DNA of 64,000 bases, from assembly GCA_003008705.1 (NCBI GenBank), contig PDUO01000058.1, positions 4,263 to 68,262 of the forward strand, given 5' to 3'. Below are positions 36,080 through 48,220 of this stretch, one piece after another. Position numbers and translations under genes: made by a program. Below the pieces are notes generated by a model. That model worked only from the letters and a program-made list of their open reading frames with translations, made no database searches and was not told where the DNA came from. This DNA is from Pezicula radicicola (Eukaryota; Ascomycota; Leotiomycetes; Helotiales; Dermateaceae). Positions within the stretch are counted from its first letter, which is position 1, and every line of letters begins with the position of its first letter.

Positions 36080-37915
36080 TCAAGCAATAACTCCATCGGT
36101 AATACATCCGTGACTTGCATCACTAACCAACTTGCTGTACTTCGCCAAAGTACCCTTGGTATATTTAAGAGGAGGTGGAACGAATTCCTTCCGCCGCCTC
36201 ACGAGCTCCTCTTCCGGAACTTCTAAATCCAACACACGAGTCTCTGCATCAATGACGACGGTATCTCCGTCTCTTACCAAGCCGATGGGACCACCTTCTT
36301 GAGCTTCGGGCACGATGTGTCCGATGAGGAAACCGTGGGAACCACCGCTGAAGCGTCCGTCGGTGATGAGAGCTACGTCTTGTCCAAGGCCGGCTCCCAT
36401 AATTGCACTGCTAGGCTTCAACATCTCGGGCATACCTGGCCCGCCCTTGGGGCCTTCATATCGGATGACCACTACGGTCTTCTCTCCCTTCTTGATCTCG
36501 CCTTTCTCGAGAGCCTCAATGAAAAGGTCCTCATCATCGTAACACTTCGCCTTTCCTACAAAGCGAAGACCTTCCTTTCCTGTGATCTTGCCGACGGATC
36601 CGCCTGGTGCAAGGGAACCACGAAGAATTTGGATATGACCAGTTTCTTTGATGGGGTTTGAGAAGGGACGGATAATTTTCTGATCTGAGGGCATATCAGG
36701 TACGTTCTCAAGATTCTGGGCCAGCGTCTTTCCGGTCACGGTCATGCCGCTGCCGTCAATAACACCTTCTTTCAGGAGGAACTTGAGGACAGCTGGTGTT
36801 CCACCAATATCGAACAGGTCTGCCATAACGTATTTTCCTGAAGGCTTAAGGTCGGCAAGGAAGGGAGTACGATCAGAGACGGCTTGGAAGTCATCAATTG
36901 TTAGTTTGATACCCACGCTATCGGCGATGGCAATCAAGTGCAGTACAGCGTTTGTAGATCCGCCAGTGATGTTAACAAGGATCATGGCATTCTCAAAAGC
37001 TTGCCGGGTCATAATGTCGCGTGGTCGAATGTCTTCCTTGAGGAGATTCTTGATAGCACCTCCAGCAGCTAAACATTCGAGGACCTTCGCCTTCGATTCG
37101 GCAGGGTTTGAGGAGGAACCTGGGAGACTCATACCCATAACTTCAATAGCGGTAGCCATTGTGTTCGCAGTATACATTCCACCGCAAGCTCCACCGCCAG
37201 GACATGCGTGGCGGATAATATCGAAACGAGTCTCCTCCGTGATCTCACCAGTGATAAATTGACCATATGCTTGGAAGGCAGAGACAATATCAATATCGGC
37301 ATTGCCTTGGGTTTTTGCGCAACCAGGCTTGATGGTTCCTCCATATACCATAAGAGAGGGTCGGTTGACACGTCCAATGGCCATCATGACACCAGGCATG
37401 TTCTTGTCACAACCAGGAATGGAGATGTTTGCGTCGTACCATTGACCACCCATCACAGTCTCAATACTATCCGCGATCAGATCTCTCGATTGCAGACTGT
37501 ACCGCATACCCTTTGTACCCATAGAGATTCCATCAGAGACACCAATGGTGTTGAATTGATATCCAACAAGGCCTGCTCTTTCCACACCCTCCTTGACCTT
37601 GTGACTCAAGTCCAAAAGATGCATGTTGCAGGGATTTCCGGTCCACCATACTGAGGAAATACCGACCTGTCCTTTATTTAATCTCTCCTCTGTCATTCCT
37701 GTAGCGTATAACATAGCCTGCGAGGCTCCTTGTGCTTTGGGTTGTGTGATGGCGCACGAGACTTTATTGAGTTTTGGTTCCGAGTCATTGGCGCGAAAGG
37801 AGGGAGTCGATGAGAGAGAGCGCCTGGACGAACTGTTAGCAATTGGGTTTTCTGCACATTGCGTGGTGTACATACACATATTGTGAGGTTCTGCGTGTCG
37901 AGAGAAGAGAGGCAT
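36080..37915 (-). CDS. ILV3: dihydroxy-acid dehydratase, mitochondrial
   Basis: Dehydrates 2,3-dihydroxy-isovalerate and -methylvalerate in valine, leucine and isoleucine synthesis; iron-sulfur enzyme of the mitochondrial matrix. Single exon, 611 aa. The core runs from [17 protein letters not shown] to the C-terminal [13 protein letters not shown]. Likely cluster cysteines lie in [19 protein letters not shown] and [27 protein letters not shown] is the conserved C-terminal substrate loop. The first ~60 residues contain SSSRRSLSS and few acids, suitable for mitochondrial import, although the extreme N-terminus is unusual and the true start may be Met13 or an unseen exon. Long antisense open frames (36299-36661, 36744-37262, 37208-37654) are shadows. 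Confidence 0.94.
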   Translation of the reverse strand: MPLFSRHAEPHNMCMYTTQCAENPIANSSSRRSLSSTPSFRANDSEPKLNKVSCAITQPKAQGASQAMLYATGMTEERLNKGQVGISSVWWTGNPCNMHLLDLSHKVKEGVERAGLVGYQFNTIGVSDGISMGTKGMRYSLQSRDLIADSIETVMGGQWYDANISIPGCDKNMPGVMMAIGRVNRPSLMVYGGTIKPGCAKTQGNADIDIVSAFQAYGQFITGEITEETRFDIIRHACPGGGACGGMYTANTMATAIEVMGMSLPGSSSNPAESKAKVLECLAAGGAIKNLLKEDIRPRDIMTRQAFENAMILVNITGGSTNAVLHLIAIADSVGIKLTIDDFQAVSDRTPFLADLKPSGKYVMADLFDIGGTPAVLKFLLKEGVIDGSGMTVTGKTLAQNLENVPDMPSDQKIIRPFSNPIKETGHIQILRGSLAPGGSVGKITGKEGLRFVGKAKCYDDEDLFIEALEKGEIKKGEKTVVVIRYEGPKGGPGMPEMLKPSSAIMGAGLGQDVALITDGRFSGGSHGFLIGHIVPEAQEGGPIGLVRDGDTVVIDAETRVLDLEVPEEELVRRRKEFVPPPLKYTKGTLAKYSKLVSDASHGCITDGVIA

Positions 37916-38734
37916 TTGCCCGCATCCTCAATTGGGGAAGAAGCATGTTTGGGTACTGCCTCAGCAATTGCTAGGATGTATGAGGCCCTGTGCGTGTGTT
38001 TAATGTCACAATTCAAGATCTCAAGATCCGTCTGAAGGTCTTTTGAGGTGGCGGCGGCTTTGCTTGGATTGCCGTCGTGACTCAACGCAACAACAGCTTC
38101 AAATTGACTCCCAAGATGTCTGTTCTTCTTACTAACCGAAGCCGGAGCACTTTTTTTATGCCGGGAAACCCAGCAATTGGGACAGCGGGGCGGTGAAAGG
38201 TCATCCAGCTCGCAACAAATATGATTGGCTGCAAGAGGATCTTCTCACGCATCAGCTTGAAAGTGGAAAGTCATACTGTACTAGTACTGTAAGTAGTCAC
38301 CAAGGGAGGAGAGATCGGGGGGAGATCAGACCAGGACTCCAGGTGAGCTGTCAAGGGCCCCAGGCGAGCTCGCAACCTGTCACTTGTGAAGCCTCGGTTT
38401 AAGCAAGCTTCACATTCACGACGTCGCACTGCAACACTAACCCCCGAGTGCTGGAGGCGTTGCGCAGGTAGCAGGCGTGGCAGGCAGGGTACGAAGTACT
38501 TAACAATCATGTCTCCCCGTGCTGTGTCTAGACAATAGTCGCACAAGTCCGAAGTGCCTGCAATTATATCCACCAAAGCAGTAAGCGCAACCAAACACCA
38601 CCACACTGCGCGCCCCGCTTTCAACCAACAGCTCACTACTGCGCGAGTAATATAATAAAAAGTACCTATTACTGCGCCATTGCGAATAGTTAACCTTAAA
38701 AAAAACTTTCCTTAACGCAAAAGACACAATAATA
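37916..38734. other. divergent promoter region
   Basis: About 0.82 kb between the dehydratase (-) and lipocalin-like (+) genes. It contains the TGACTCA site described separately. No additional gene recognised. Confidence 0.55.
38078..38084. promoter_or_regulatory. Gcn4/Cpc1-type site TGACTCA
   Basis: A perfect TGACTCA lies 163 bp upstream of the dihydroxy-acid dehydratase start. Gcn4/Cpc1 bZIP factors bind this sequence and activate amino acid biosynthesis genes, including branched-chain ones, in ascomycetes. Function here is inferred from position. The site is shared with the divergent lipocalin-like gene, which starts 650 bp away. Confidence 0.5.
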
Positions 38735-39381
38735 ATGGCTGCACCACCTGAAGTCACCATCAAGGACCTTTCAGGCACATGGGTTCTTGTATGTCGCCCC
38801 CTAAACTACCTACCCCTCAAAAATACCCCGCCCCGCATCGCTCACTAACAGCTACCCTCCACCTTCAACAGAACAAGACCCTCTCCGATGACACTGATGC
38901 CGTCCTCGCTATGCAAGGCGTTGGATGGTGGACCCGCAAAGCCATTGCCTTCGCAACCATAACCCTCCACTGTAAACACTATGTCGCCGACGGCTTCACC
39001 CACATCGACATCGACCAGACAGCCACGGGCGGCATCAAAGGCACCACCGAGCTTCGAACTCTCGATTGGGCGCCCCGCGACCACAACGACCACGTTTTCG
39101 GTGATGTTACAGCCAAGAACCGTTGGATTGACATCTCAAACCCAGAGATTGATGATGACTTTCTCAAGGAGGGTTGGTTGACGGGCGATGAAGAGAAGGG
39201 AGGTCCCAATGGGGAGCTGTTCGTCCAGGGCTATGTTGATGCAAAGGCTGGCTGGACGGGAAACCAGATCTGGGGCTTTGCAATGATTGGTGAGGAGAGG
39301 AGATACACTAGACGCGTTGTGGTTGCCAAAGGCAAAGAAGTGAGAAAGATCAGAATGGTCTATAATTGGGTCGGAAAGTAG
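38735..39381 (+). CDS. small lipocalin-like (calycin) fungal protein
   Basis: Exons 38735-38788 and 38872-39381 give 187 aa. The N-terminus (VTIKDLSGTWVLNKTLSDD) followed by GVGWWTRKAI and alternating hydrophobic strands fits a lipocalin/calycin barrel common in ascomycetes and usually annotated as hypothetical. No signal peptide, so cytosolic. The intron (83 nt) splits the first strand. A ligand-binding role is inferred only from the fold resemblance. Confidence 0.75.
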
Positions 39382-40040
39382 TGAGTGAGTATGGTGAAGA
39401 GTGCTGGGAGGTAACGGTGATATTATTACCTAGCGCATGGAAATGGGCGCCTTTCGCACTATCAGACAAGCAGATACTATCGTTCCTATGATACAACCTT
39501 CCTCCGTTCGAAGAATACCATAAACCTTACGCAACATCGAAGGTCTACAACTAAGAGTTTTGGAGTTTAAAGCTTCTTGGGCTACTCTAATATGTTGTCA
39601 CCTCACCCCAATGGTATATAACTGGCTAGCAAATACACTGAACCTCGACATCACTCCTTTTTTATTTATCAAATACTCTCTTCTTCATGCTCCAATCCTT
39701 ACTCTGATTGATACTCTCTATTTCCCATCAATACTCACCACAAACTCAGAAACCCCACAAAATGGCGAACAATTATACGTATAAGCTAGGTCAACCTCCA
39801 TTGGATCCCCAGTCCATGGATAGTGCTACATTCCCCTCATCCCACCCTCTGTTAGACTTTAAAGCTGCAGATAACAACGCCCAAGAGGGCAGGTAGATAA
39901 ACCATGTAATATAAAGGTAACGTATACCTATCTTTTCTCCTGCTTAACTACAATAGCATAAAGCATAACCTTTCCCTAGGTGCTCTTCATTGATTCCTAT
40001 CTAGGTAAGCAATTCATATAATAATATCATTAAAAAGACA
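39382..40040. other. intergenic with a 44-codon frame
   Basis: About 0.66 kb. A short frame starts at 39762 (MANNYTYKLGQPPLD...) in a good context and ends at 39896. It could be a small peptide gene, a leader ORF or a 5' exon of the amidohydrolase gene. I could not find an in-frame splice that joins it convincingly, so it is not called as a gene. Confidence 0.4.
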
Positions 40041-41399
40041 ATGATGCGTGTAGTTCCTCAACAACCAACCGAATCCTCCGCAGCCTGTGCTCTTGCAGGA
40101 CCTCTTCCCCTTCTTCAATCAAAATCCCAACCTCACGAAGAACGGTCAAAACCCTATGGCATCAAAGCAACACTCCTAATCCCAGGACGAGGCGAGCCAT
40201 TAAACGAAGGTGCCGTGATTATTCACAAAGAAAAAATCGTCTGGGTAGGCCCACAATCCGAAATTCCAGCTCACTACAATGACAACATAATACCCTTCAC
40301 CAAAGTCCCCGTCCTAATGCCAGGACTTTGGGACTGCCACGTTCATTTCTTCGGAGGATCACCAGTCGGATCAGGCTACGAAGCCTTTGTCGGATCAGCA
40401 GCTCTAGCAGGCGCACGAGTAGCACACGATCTCCAACGAACACTACTTGCGGGATTCACAACCGTTAGGGAAGTTGGTGGATATGCGGGAGAAATCGAAC
40501 CAGCTATCAAGGAAGGACTCATTATTGGACCTAATATCTATTCGAGTATTGCGCCTCTATCAATGACTGCTGGACACGGAGATATCCATACCACGCCACT
40601 GCGCACAATTCTAGACGCCTGTTCTCACGGCTTACCACTAGCAATCTGTGATGGAGTACCCGAATGCATCAAGACCGTCCGGTTTATGATCCGTCGTGGA
40701 GCAAAACTCATCAAGATCTGCGGTACGGGTGGTGTAGGTAGTGTCCTAGACGACCCCCAAGACCGCCAGTTCTCAGACGAAGAATTAAAAGCCATGGTCG
40801 AAGAAGCAGCAAGAGCGAAACGAATCGTAGCAGCTCATTGTCACGGTAAAGAAGGTATTTTAGCAGCGGTAAAAGCAGGTGTTAAAACTATTGAACATGG
40901 TAGTTATCTAGATGAAGAATGTGTAACTCTAATGAAAGAAAAAGATACCATCTTCATCGCTACCCGCCTAATCGTCGAAGCAGGCCTAGGAATGCCAGAA
41001 AAATGGGGTCCGACATCCTACAAGAAACTCGTCGAGATAGCAAGTCATAATAAAAAAGCATACGCACTTGCTGTAAAATCAGGCGTTAAGATTGCGCTTG
41101 GAACAGATCAATCTCTTAGTGAGCCTGGAACACTGATGTCTCATGGTATGAATGGGAAGGAATTGTTTTATGCTGTCGAGGCTGGTTTGTCTCCTTTACA
41201 AGCTATTGAGGCTTGTACGGCTACGAGTCCTGAGACTTTGGGAGAGCATATGGCTCCGTTGTCTGGTCAGTTGAAGGCTGGATATGATGCTGATCTTATT
41301 GCTGTTAAGGAGAATCCGTTGGATGATATTTTGGTGTTGGCTAATCCCGATAATGTTACGCATGTTTGGAAGGGTGGGAAGCTTTTTAAATCTGTTTGA
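40041..41399 (+). CDS. ochratoxinase-like amidohydrolase
   Basis: Binuclear metal-dependent hydrolase of the amidohydrolase superfamily. Single exon, 452 aa. Metal ligands: HxH in WDCHVHFFGG (about 101-103), a lysine in KLIKICGTGG (probably carboxylated, about 225), His in VAAHCHGKEG (about 267), His in TIEHGSY (about 287) and Asp in LGTDQS (about 357). The C-terminal strand returns with HVWKGGKLFK. The order and spacing match the imidazolonepropionase/prolidase-like branch that includes fungal ochratoxinase, an amide-bond hydrolase. The natural substrate is not implied. No signal peptide at this start; secreted relatives have one. The start MM pair at 40041/40044 is ambiguous. Confidence 0.88.
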   Translation: MMRVVPQQPTESSAACALAGPLPLLQSKSQPHEERSKPYGIKATLLIPGRGEPLNEGAVIIHKEKIVWVGPQSEIPAHYNDNIIPFTKVPVLMPGLWDCHVHFFGGSPVGSGYEAFVGSAALAGARVAHDLQRTLLAGFTTVREVGGYAGEIEPAIKEGLIIGPNIYSSIAPLSMTAGHGDIHTTPLRTILDACSHGLPLAICDGVPECIKTVRFMIRRGAKLIKICGTGGVGSVLDDPQDRQFSDEELKAMVEEAARAKRIVAAHCHGKEGILAAVKAGVKTIEHGSYLDEECVTLMKEKDTIFIATRLIVEAGLGMPEKWGPTSYKKLVEIASHNKKAYALAVKSGVKIALGTDQSLSEPGTLMSHGMNGKELFYAVEAGLSPLQAIEACTATSPETLGEHMAPLSGQLKAGYDADLIAVKENPLDDILVLANPDNVTHVWKGGKLFKSV

Positions 41400-42485
41400 G
41401 GAGTTAGTTATTGTTGTTAGTTTTTGGGTCGGTTTCATATGAATATTACGGTGGATGGATCTTGGAAGTTACTTGGTGTTGGGAGTTTTGATTACTTTTA
41501 TATGTGGGTTTTAAATAGGTGCAAATAATAAATCTTATCAAACTTGCGAAGAGTAATGGAATATACGGTAGATTAATTCTAGGACTGTGGGTAGATGACA
41601 TTTATGAGTTAGGTCCTTGATGATTTAATTTGGTTCTTAGTGCTCAGGAGCTTATGAACGGTTATTAGCATCGTAATACTCACTTGAGAATATCGATGAC
41701 TCTAGTTTTCAGTGTCACTCTACTCTGTACTGCCAAAGTGGGCCGAAAGCGACGTTGCAGTTTCTTTGCAGAGTACAGTACAAGTACAAACGAGCACAAG
41801 GCAATCATTTATGTATACCGCACAATTGCTTTGCAAGATGTCATTTTAATCAGGGCTATGTATCAAGTGAGTTATTCAATCTAAATGAGTCAATTAAATC
41901 AAGCGAGCTACTCAGTTCTATCTCTTATATCTCAATAAATAGCGATCTGAAATGATCTCTCACAAAGCAATCATCACAGTATCCCTATAGTAATAAAAAT
42001 GTGTAACAACGTTTTTAATTCGTACGGGTAAAGCTGCCGGTGGCTACAACGCCGACCTGCCTATTTAAACTGCTACTGCAGTCTATAACATGGGTACGGA
42101 ATACCCCATTCCTCAATGTGTTTGCAGGGTTCTCCCGCAAAGTTATACTTATGCAGGGAATTTTAGTGCATCGTCATTCTGTCCCAAGGCCCTAAAATCA
42201 ATCCCAAGAGTTGGTTCAAAGTCTAGCTGCGGGATCATGCAGCGGTTGAAAACGACCCGTTTTTTAATCCTTTACTTCTGTTTTCATGTGTCTTTCCATT
42301 GGTGGATGATCCATGTTCGACCCTGCAAGATGAATATTCTACTGTAATTTTTACGCTAGCATAGTAGCCTTGGTGGAATTGCATATTTTCTCCATCTATT
42401 ACTTAAAGCTGTGCTGCATCGCATTGCCATGAGTTTTCCACGGATGACGCTGTAAAGTGAATTTCTTTTCAACGGTCCAACAGAA
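41400..42485. other. intergenic, no gene seen
   Basis: About 1.09 kb, AT-rich. Short unsupported frames at 41684-41955 and 42090-42347. Confidence 0.55.
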
Positions 42486-44258
42486 ATGTATTTTCAGGCA
42501 GCCCTCCTATTGCTAGCCTTTTTCAAAGCTCTTGTCTTTTGCCTTCCTTCTAATGACTACACAGTGCAGAATGCAGAGGAGTACTCAAACAGTACAGCAA
42601 ATCACTGTCGAGTAGCCGTATGTCACACTCCCAACAAACAGTCCTCCTGTTTATTAGTCTTAATCTATCCCAGACCGGGTCTCTCTACCACAGAGTAGTG
42701 TTTACACAACTGAACAAGCCGTTTATTGGTCTCTCCAACAGTCAACCGTGACACCGACTTGCAGAGTCACCCCGTCTTGCGCTGAAGACGTCTCCACAAC
42801 TCTCCAGGTTCTCAAGACGCAAGGCTGCCAATTCGCTGTAAGAAGCGGTGGACATGCATCATTCGCAGGAGGTTCGAACATTGAAGGTGGTGTCACCATC
42901 GATTTTAGTAACATGAAAGAACTCACTATATCCAAGGCTCGGACCCAAGTTTCCGTCGGTCCAGGAAATCATTGGTCTGAAGTTTATTTACAGCTGGATG
43001 CAGCTGGCTTAGGTGTCATTGGCGGTAGAGTTGCGAGTATCGGCACTGGTGGTTTGACACTTGGCGGAGGGATATCGTATTTCTCTGGCCGTTATGGTTG
43101 GGCTTGTGATAATGTTAATAATTATCAAGTACGTATTATGCGAATTTGCTGAGACAGATAGCTAATAGCTACAATCTTAGGTAGTCTTTGCAGACGGTTC
43201 CATACGCGATGTTAACCAGCAATCCTACCCAGATCTTTATTTCGCTCTTCGTGGTGGGGGGAACAACTTTGGTAAATTGAGCAGTCTATGAACCGATATG
43301 TAGTAACTCTACTCATTACCTTAGGTATCGTCACTCGGTTTGATCTTGCTTCTTTCGAACAAGTTAAAATGTGGGGAGGACAATTTACATATTCTGCCGA
43401 TTATTTACCTGCCTTATTAGATGCCTTCGTGGATTTCAACATCAACCACGAGGAAGATCCCTACGGAGCGGTTATTGTATCTTCTGTGTATGTTCCATCA
43501 TATGGAGAATACCTCGTCAGCGTTGACCTAGAATATGGAAAACCTGTCGCAAATCCACCTATCCTAGAGAACTTCACAGTCATACCAGTGCTAGATACTT
43601 CAGCGAGGATTACGAATCTAACGGATCTGACCCTTGAGTTGGATGCAGCGCAACCAGCTGGATTAAGGTATAGTTGCATCTTTAAAGACTAGGATTGTGG
43701 TAAGATTCTAACTTAGACAGGGAAGCGTATTGGACTTTCACAGTCTATAATGACGCTGCTTTACTTTCTGATATCAACACCATCTGGCGATTAGAAGTGG
43801 CAAATATAGTTAATATCACAGATGTGCTACCTGCACTTGTATTTCAGCCTCTGTCTACATCTATCACTTCACACTTTACCAAAAATGGAGGGAATGCGCT
43901 TGGTATAACCGCTGAGGATGGACCACTAACCCGTAAGTTTGTTTCACATGTAGTCCAAAGATTGGATGCATGACTAACCTATTCTCAAGTCATAAATACC
44001 TCTGTAGCATGGAGTAACATTGCAGACGACGACAAGATCATGGCGTATGCAAGAAATCTCGTATCTCGCTCTGTCGCCTTAGCAAAAGAACGAGGATTAT
44101 TTCATGAGTACATTTACCAAAACTACGCTTCCATAGAACAGGATGTCTTTTCCAGTTATGGGTCGGAGAATAAGGCCAGATTGGAGAGCATACACGCCAA
44201 GTATGACCCAGAAGGAGTATTCACGAAGCTGCAGCCTGGTTACTTTAAGATTTCATAA
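42486..44258 (+). CDS. secreted FAD-linked oxidoreductase (berberine-bridge-like)
   Basis: PCMH-type flavoprotein oxidase. Exons 42486-42617, 42694-43128, 43181-43271, 43325-43667, 43721-43932 and 43990-44258 give 493 aa, typical length. Hydrophobic signal peptide at residues 1-20. The FAD domain has RSGGHASFAGGSN (His able to bind FAD covalently), GRVASIGTGGLTLGGGISYFSGRYGW and DLYFALRGGGNNFGIVTRFDL. The C-terminus is the usual KYDPEGVFTKLQPGYFKIS. The first intron join (residues 44/45) shortens the region normally found before SSVY, so that boundary is least sure. Such oxidases serve in secondary metabolism or sugar/alcohol oxidation; the substrate is unknown. Confidence 0.87.
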
Positions 44259-44408
44259 ATGGCTGTCTTTCTCTAAAACTCCAGGAAGTGATCATGAAAG
44301 GGATATACAGCAATTTCAATAAGTTATCATTTGAATGTCATAAGGAAACAGAATACCCCAGAATCTACCCTAACGCCACTACATTACAAAAGAGAGCACT
44401 AGAAGCCG

Positions 44409-46248
44409 CTAACAAATCAGGTCCCTCAATTTCTGACGCACACTAAGCCATAGCCTGAAGAAAGTCGATGAAGAAGTCGTCAGCCTGACCTTGGACTCTT
44501 CAAACTTAGTCTTTTCCGTCACAGCCACACTATCTTTTTCTGTTGTCGTCTGCGTTTTCTTCTTCTCTTGCTCAATCATATACTGTGCAACAAGTCTTCT
44601 CTGAACCTTTCCAGTAGCCGTCTTTGGCATATTATCTGTGAAGTATACCTATTATAATTGTTAGCCTCTTTTATATTATATTCAGTAAGTCTAGTAGACT
44701 ACTCACCTTCTTTGGGATCTTAAATTTTGCAGCTCTTTCGCCGAACCACTCAAGGAGTGTCTCGGCTGTTAAGTCACAGTTCTCTCGAAGCGCAATAGCC
44801 ACAGCGACTTCTTGACCATAAAGCTCATCATCAATAGCAAAGCTGACGGCCTCAAGAACAGCTGGGTGTTGTGCAAAAGTATTATCAATCTCAATGGGAC
44901 TGATCTTCTCACCACCTTTGTTGATAAGTTCCTTGATTCGTCCAGTAAGGATCAAGTAGCCGTCATTATCCAAGAACCCTTGGTCTCCCGTTCGAAGATA
45001 TCCGGCTTTGGTGAAGGTACTTGCTGCTTGTTCGGGAGTGCAGTTTTGATATCCGGATGTGACGTTGGTTCCTTGTACACATACTTCTCCGATCTTTGTC
45101 CTTGGAACCTCGTTTCCAGAATCATCTGCAATGATGAGTTTAATCCCTTGTGGTATACCAACTGAGCCAGCCTTTCTAACTCCAGGTGGAAGTGGGTTCG
45201 ATGTCATCTGATGGGAAGCTTCTGTCATGGCATATGCTTCTAGCACAGGAGCATTGAATTTAGATTCCAACTGTTTGGATACTGTTGGTGCCAAGGGTGA
45301 TGAACAAGAACGGATGAATCTGATCGTGGGCATTGGTGATGGGAGTGGAGACTTCAGAAGTATCTGATGCACGGTTGGTACTGCTGTATACCAGTTGGCC
45401 TCGTGGGCGATGAAGTCCCGCCAGAATCCAGAGGCGGAAAATCGAGCTGGGATAATCACGGAACCGCCGGTTATTAGAGGTGTCAAAAGTCCGGCGAGAA
45501 GTCCGTGGACGTGGAAAAGTGGCATTACGAGTAATGTTCTGTCTCGGGATGTGAGGTCGTAGGTTCCTTGGATATTTCCAATTGTTGTGCATAAGTTCTT
45601 GTGCGTAAGTGGTACCTGTTGCAATTAGTAAATTGTATGAAGTAAAGCATTAGAAGGTTTGAAAGCTGCTTGAAAAGTAGCTAGTAGGAAGAGCTGTAGT
45701 CTTACAATCTTGGGTCTTCCAGTGGTTCCACTTGTGTGAAGAATCAGAGCAATATCGTCGTCCTCGGGCGTCGTGGTATCCCGAGACTCTCTGCCCTCAA
45801 GACGACCTCTCTCTCCCATGTCAAGAGCAACTTCACTTCCATTCCAATAAATCTCCGCAATGCCCGCGCCACATGTTCTTGCAGCGCGAACAACGCCATC
45901 TTCTTTCTTGATCGCGCCTTGGGGAACGAGAACGAGATCTGCTTTCAAGTCCTCGAGATAGAACTCGAACTCTTCTTGTTTGTATGCTGGGTTCTGTGGT
46001 GCTGCAACTGCGCGCTGGAATGTGGTTGCCAAAAATGCTACTGCGAAATCGAGAGTATTACTCTGTGCGATTGCTACAACGGATTTGGGACCGATTCCAG
46101 CTCCTGCGAGCTTTTGTTGAAACGAGAGGACTTGTTCACGGAATTGGCGATGCGAGAGTATGATAGGGGATGTTTCTAATGGGATAATAACGGCAGTAGA
46201 ACTCGAGTCTACAGGAACTGATGTCAAAGAGGAAAAGAGAGTTGGCAT
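44409..46248 (-). CDS. acyl-CoA synthetase / AMP-ligase, Pcs60 (oxalyl-CoA synthetase)-like
   Basis: Adenylate-forming ligase activating a carboxylic acid to its CoA thioester. Exons 46248-45706, 45615-44707 and 44648-44409 give 563 aa. P-loop LHTSGTTGRPK at about 171-181, then YAMTEASHQ (A5-like), YLRTGDQGFLD, GRIKELINKGGEKISP and the C-terminal lysine motif MPKTATGKVQR. This pattern fits the Pcs60/oxalate-CoA ligase branch. Unlike peroxisomal members it does not end in an SKL-type tripeptide; after the last motif comes a ~60-residue Lys/Thr/Glu-rich tail ending DLIC. Divergent from the elongase gene. Start: the first ATG; the frame extends 21 codons upstream without one. Confidence 0.87.
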
Positions 46249-47053
46249 GATTAATGATGCGAGTAAGTGGCAGAAATTAGGAGTACACGGAGATGAGTGG
46301 AAAAAATTCACAGGTACATGGCGACTTTTCTTACAGGTATCTGGCCAAGATCAAGTCGGGAATGTTTACCTAAATTTCACAGCACCCTTGCTTTGACATC
46401 TGATAGATGTATCAGATAAGAGGAATATTGTATGATGGTATCACTCAGCAAGTAAAGTAATGTCATGGAATGGGTTCCGGACACGGGAAACCATATACGG
46501 AGTCCCCGAGTCCTAACTTCAGGAACATGCATAATCTGATGCATGAACGCCTAATTTGTCGAAATTTCCAACGGTGGAGTTCCCAAAAGGTGTTGCGTAT
46601 GAGTGTTAGAAGCGTCTCCATCTTCGGCGGTCATGTCAGCTCAGCAAAGGTTATTATTGCTCTCCTCGCCTAATGGTCGCGTAACAGTGTAATGTCAGCA
46701 CTGCACCGACTTAGCCGAACAATCACATCTCTAGCAGCGGCGTTTAGCTTCATACTCCTACGCATTGCTATACTCCCATAACGGTCTCATCAGAATTCCA
46801 TAATGAGGACCTTCTCATGAGTAGCATGAGATAAGCATCAATTATTGCCTGGAGACTCCAGTATGTAAAGATGCCTCGTATACGGACAGGCAGGCATAGT
46901 ACCATGTGCAAGCGACGACTGAGTGACAAGTAACGATCGGCATAAGTATCTTTATACTGTTGACCCCTCCTATGAGAAGTCCAGAGTCCTTCATTGTTGG
47001 CTCAGTTGCATTGTTTGTTTTTTCACTCCTTCCTTTCACAGCTTCCCTTCGCT
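46249..47053. other. divergent promoter region
   Basis: About 0.8 kb between the acyl-CoA synthetase (-) and elongase (+). A 67-codon frame at 46470-46673 has no domain. Confidence 0.55.
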
Positions 47054-48220
47054 ATGGACTCAGTACTCAGCAGCGGGCGTCCCTTGTGGACAGCGTTCAA
47101 TACGCTCTCAAGCTTCATCGCGCCATCACCGGCTTCTGAATTTGCCTTTGTTCCCGAGAAGACGGCTATGTCGACTTTCAAGCAGACCGCAATGGCTATG
47201 GCCGCTTATTATACCGTTATTCTTGGCGGTCGAGAGGTCATGCGAAATCGACCTGCTTTTAAGCTCAGCTTTTTGTTCAAGGCCCACAACCTTGGCTTGA
47301 CTATCATTAGTGGTGGTCTTTTGGTCTTGTTCCTGGAACAACTCCTTCCAACCATCTGGCAAAACGGCGTTTACAGCGCGGTGTGCCACAAAGGCGACGG
47401 ATGGACCCAACCACTGGTTATGTTGTACTACGTGAGTCCCGCAATTTAGCTATAGTGTACTTGAGCTAACACACCGCTATTAGCTCAACTACCTCACAAA
47501 GTACCTGGAATTTATCGACACGTGTTTCTTGGTTCTGCGAAAAAAGCCACTTAGTAAGTACCTTTGGATTCTTAGAGGAATACTTACCAGAATAAACCAT
47601 CTAACTGATCCACAGCCTTCCTCCACACCTACCACCATGGAGCAACTGCACTTCTGTGCTACGTCCAACTTGCTGGTGAAACCCCGGTTTCTTGGGTACC
47701 AATCGTGCTTAACCTGACTGTCCATTGCTTGATGTACTGGTACTACTTCCAGGCCGCGCGTGGCGTCAAGATCTGGTGGAAGCAGTACATTACCATCATG
47801 CAGATAGTTCAATTTGTTATTGATCTTGGTACGTAACATTTAAAATACAAAAGCGAAATTTCAAGAAGATCCAGACTAATAGATCTTACCGCAGGTTTCG
47901 TATACACTCTTTCATACGGTATCCTTGTTCACGACTACTTACCATCTCTTCCGGCACCAGTCGAGCGGTGTGATGGTACTGGTCTTGCCGCATTCTCCGG
48001 CACCGCGATCCTGACATCCTACCTATTCCTCTTCATCGCCTTCTACTTTGCTACATATAAGAAGGGTGGAAAGCGTGGAGATAAGGGGGCTATACCTATG
48101 GCTGGGGCATCAGTACACCAGGTTTCAAGCTCTTCGGTCAGCGGTACTCTTAAGAGAGTCAACAAGAAGTTCGAGCCAACTTTGGCTGGTGCGCCAGTTC
48201 TCATGACTGGAAAAGCTTGA
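47054..48220 (+). CDS. ELO-family fatty acid elongase (3-ketoacyl-CoA synthase)
   Basis: ER membrane condensing enzyme of very-long-chain fatty acid synthesis. Exons 47054-47431, 47484-47553, 47616-47828 and 47895-48220 join in frame to 328 aa. Features in order: hydrophobic helices, [18 protein letters not shown], the catalytic histidine box HTYHHG (split just upstream by an intron), [11 protein letters not shown] and a further set of membrane helices. The C-terminus is Lys-rich, consistent with ER retention. Close to yeast Elo2/Elo3-type proteins in arrangement; chain-length preference cannot be read. Confidence 0.94.

Noticed and set aside
36299..37654. Several long plus-strand open frames (120-172 codons)
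   Set aside because: They are antisense shadows of the conserved dihydroxy-acid dehydratase coding sequence.
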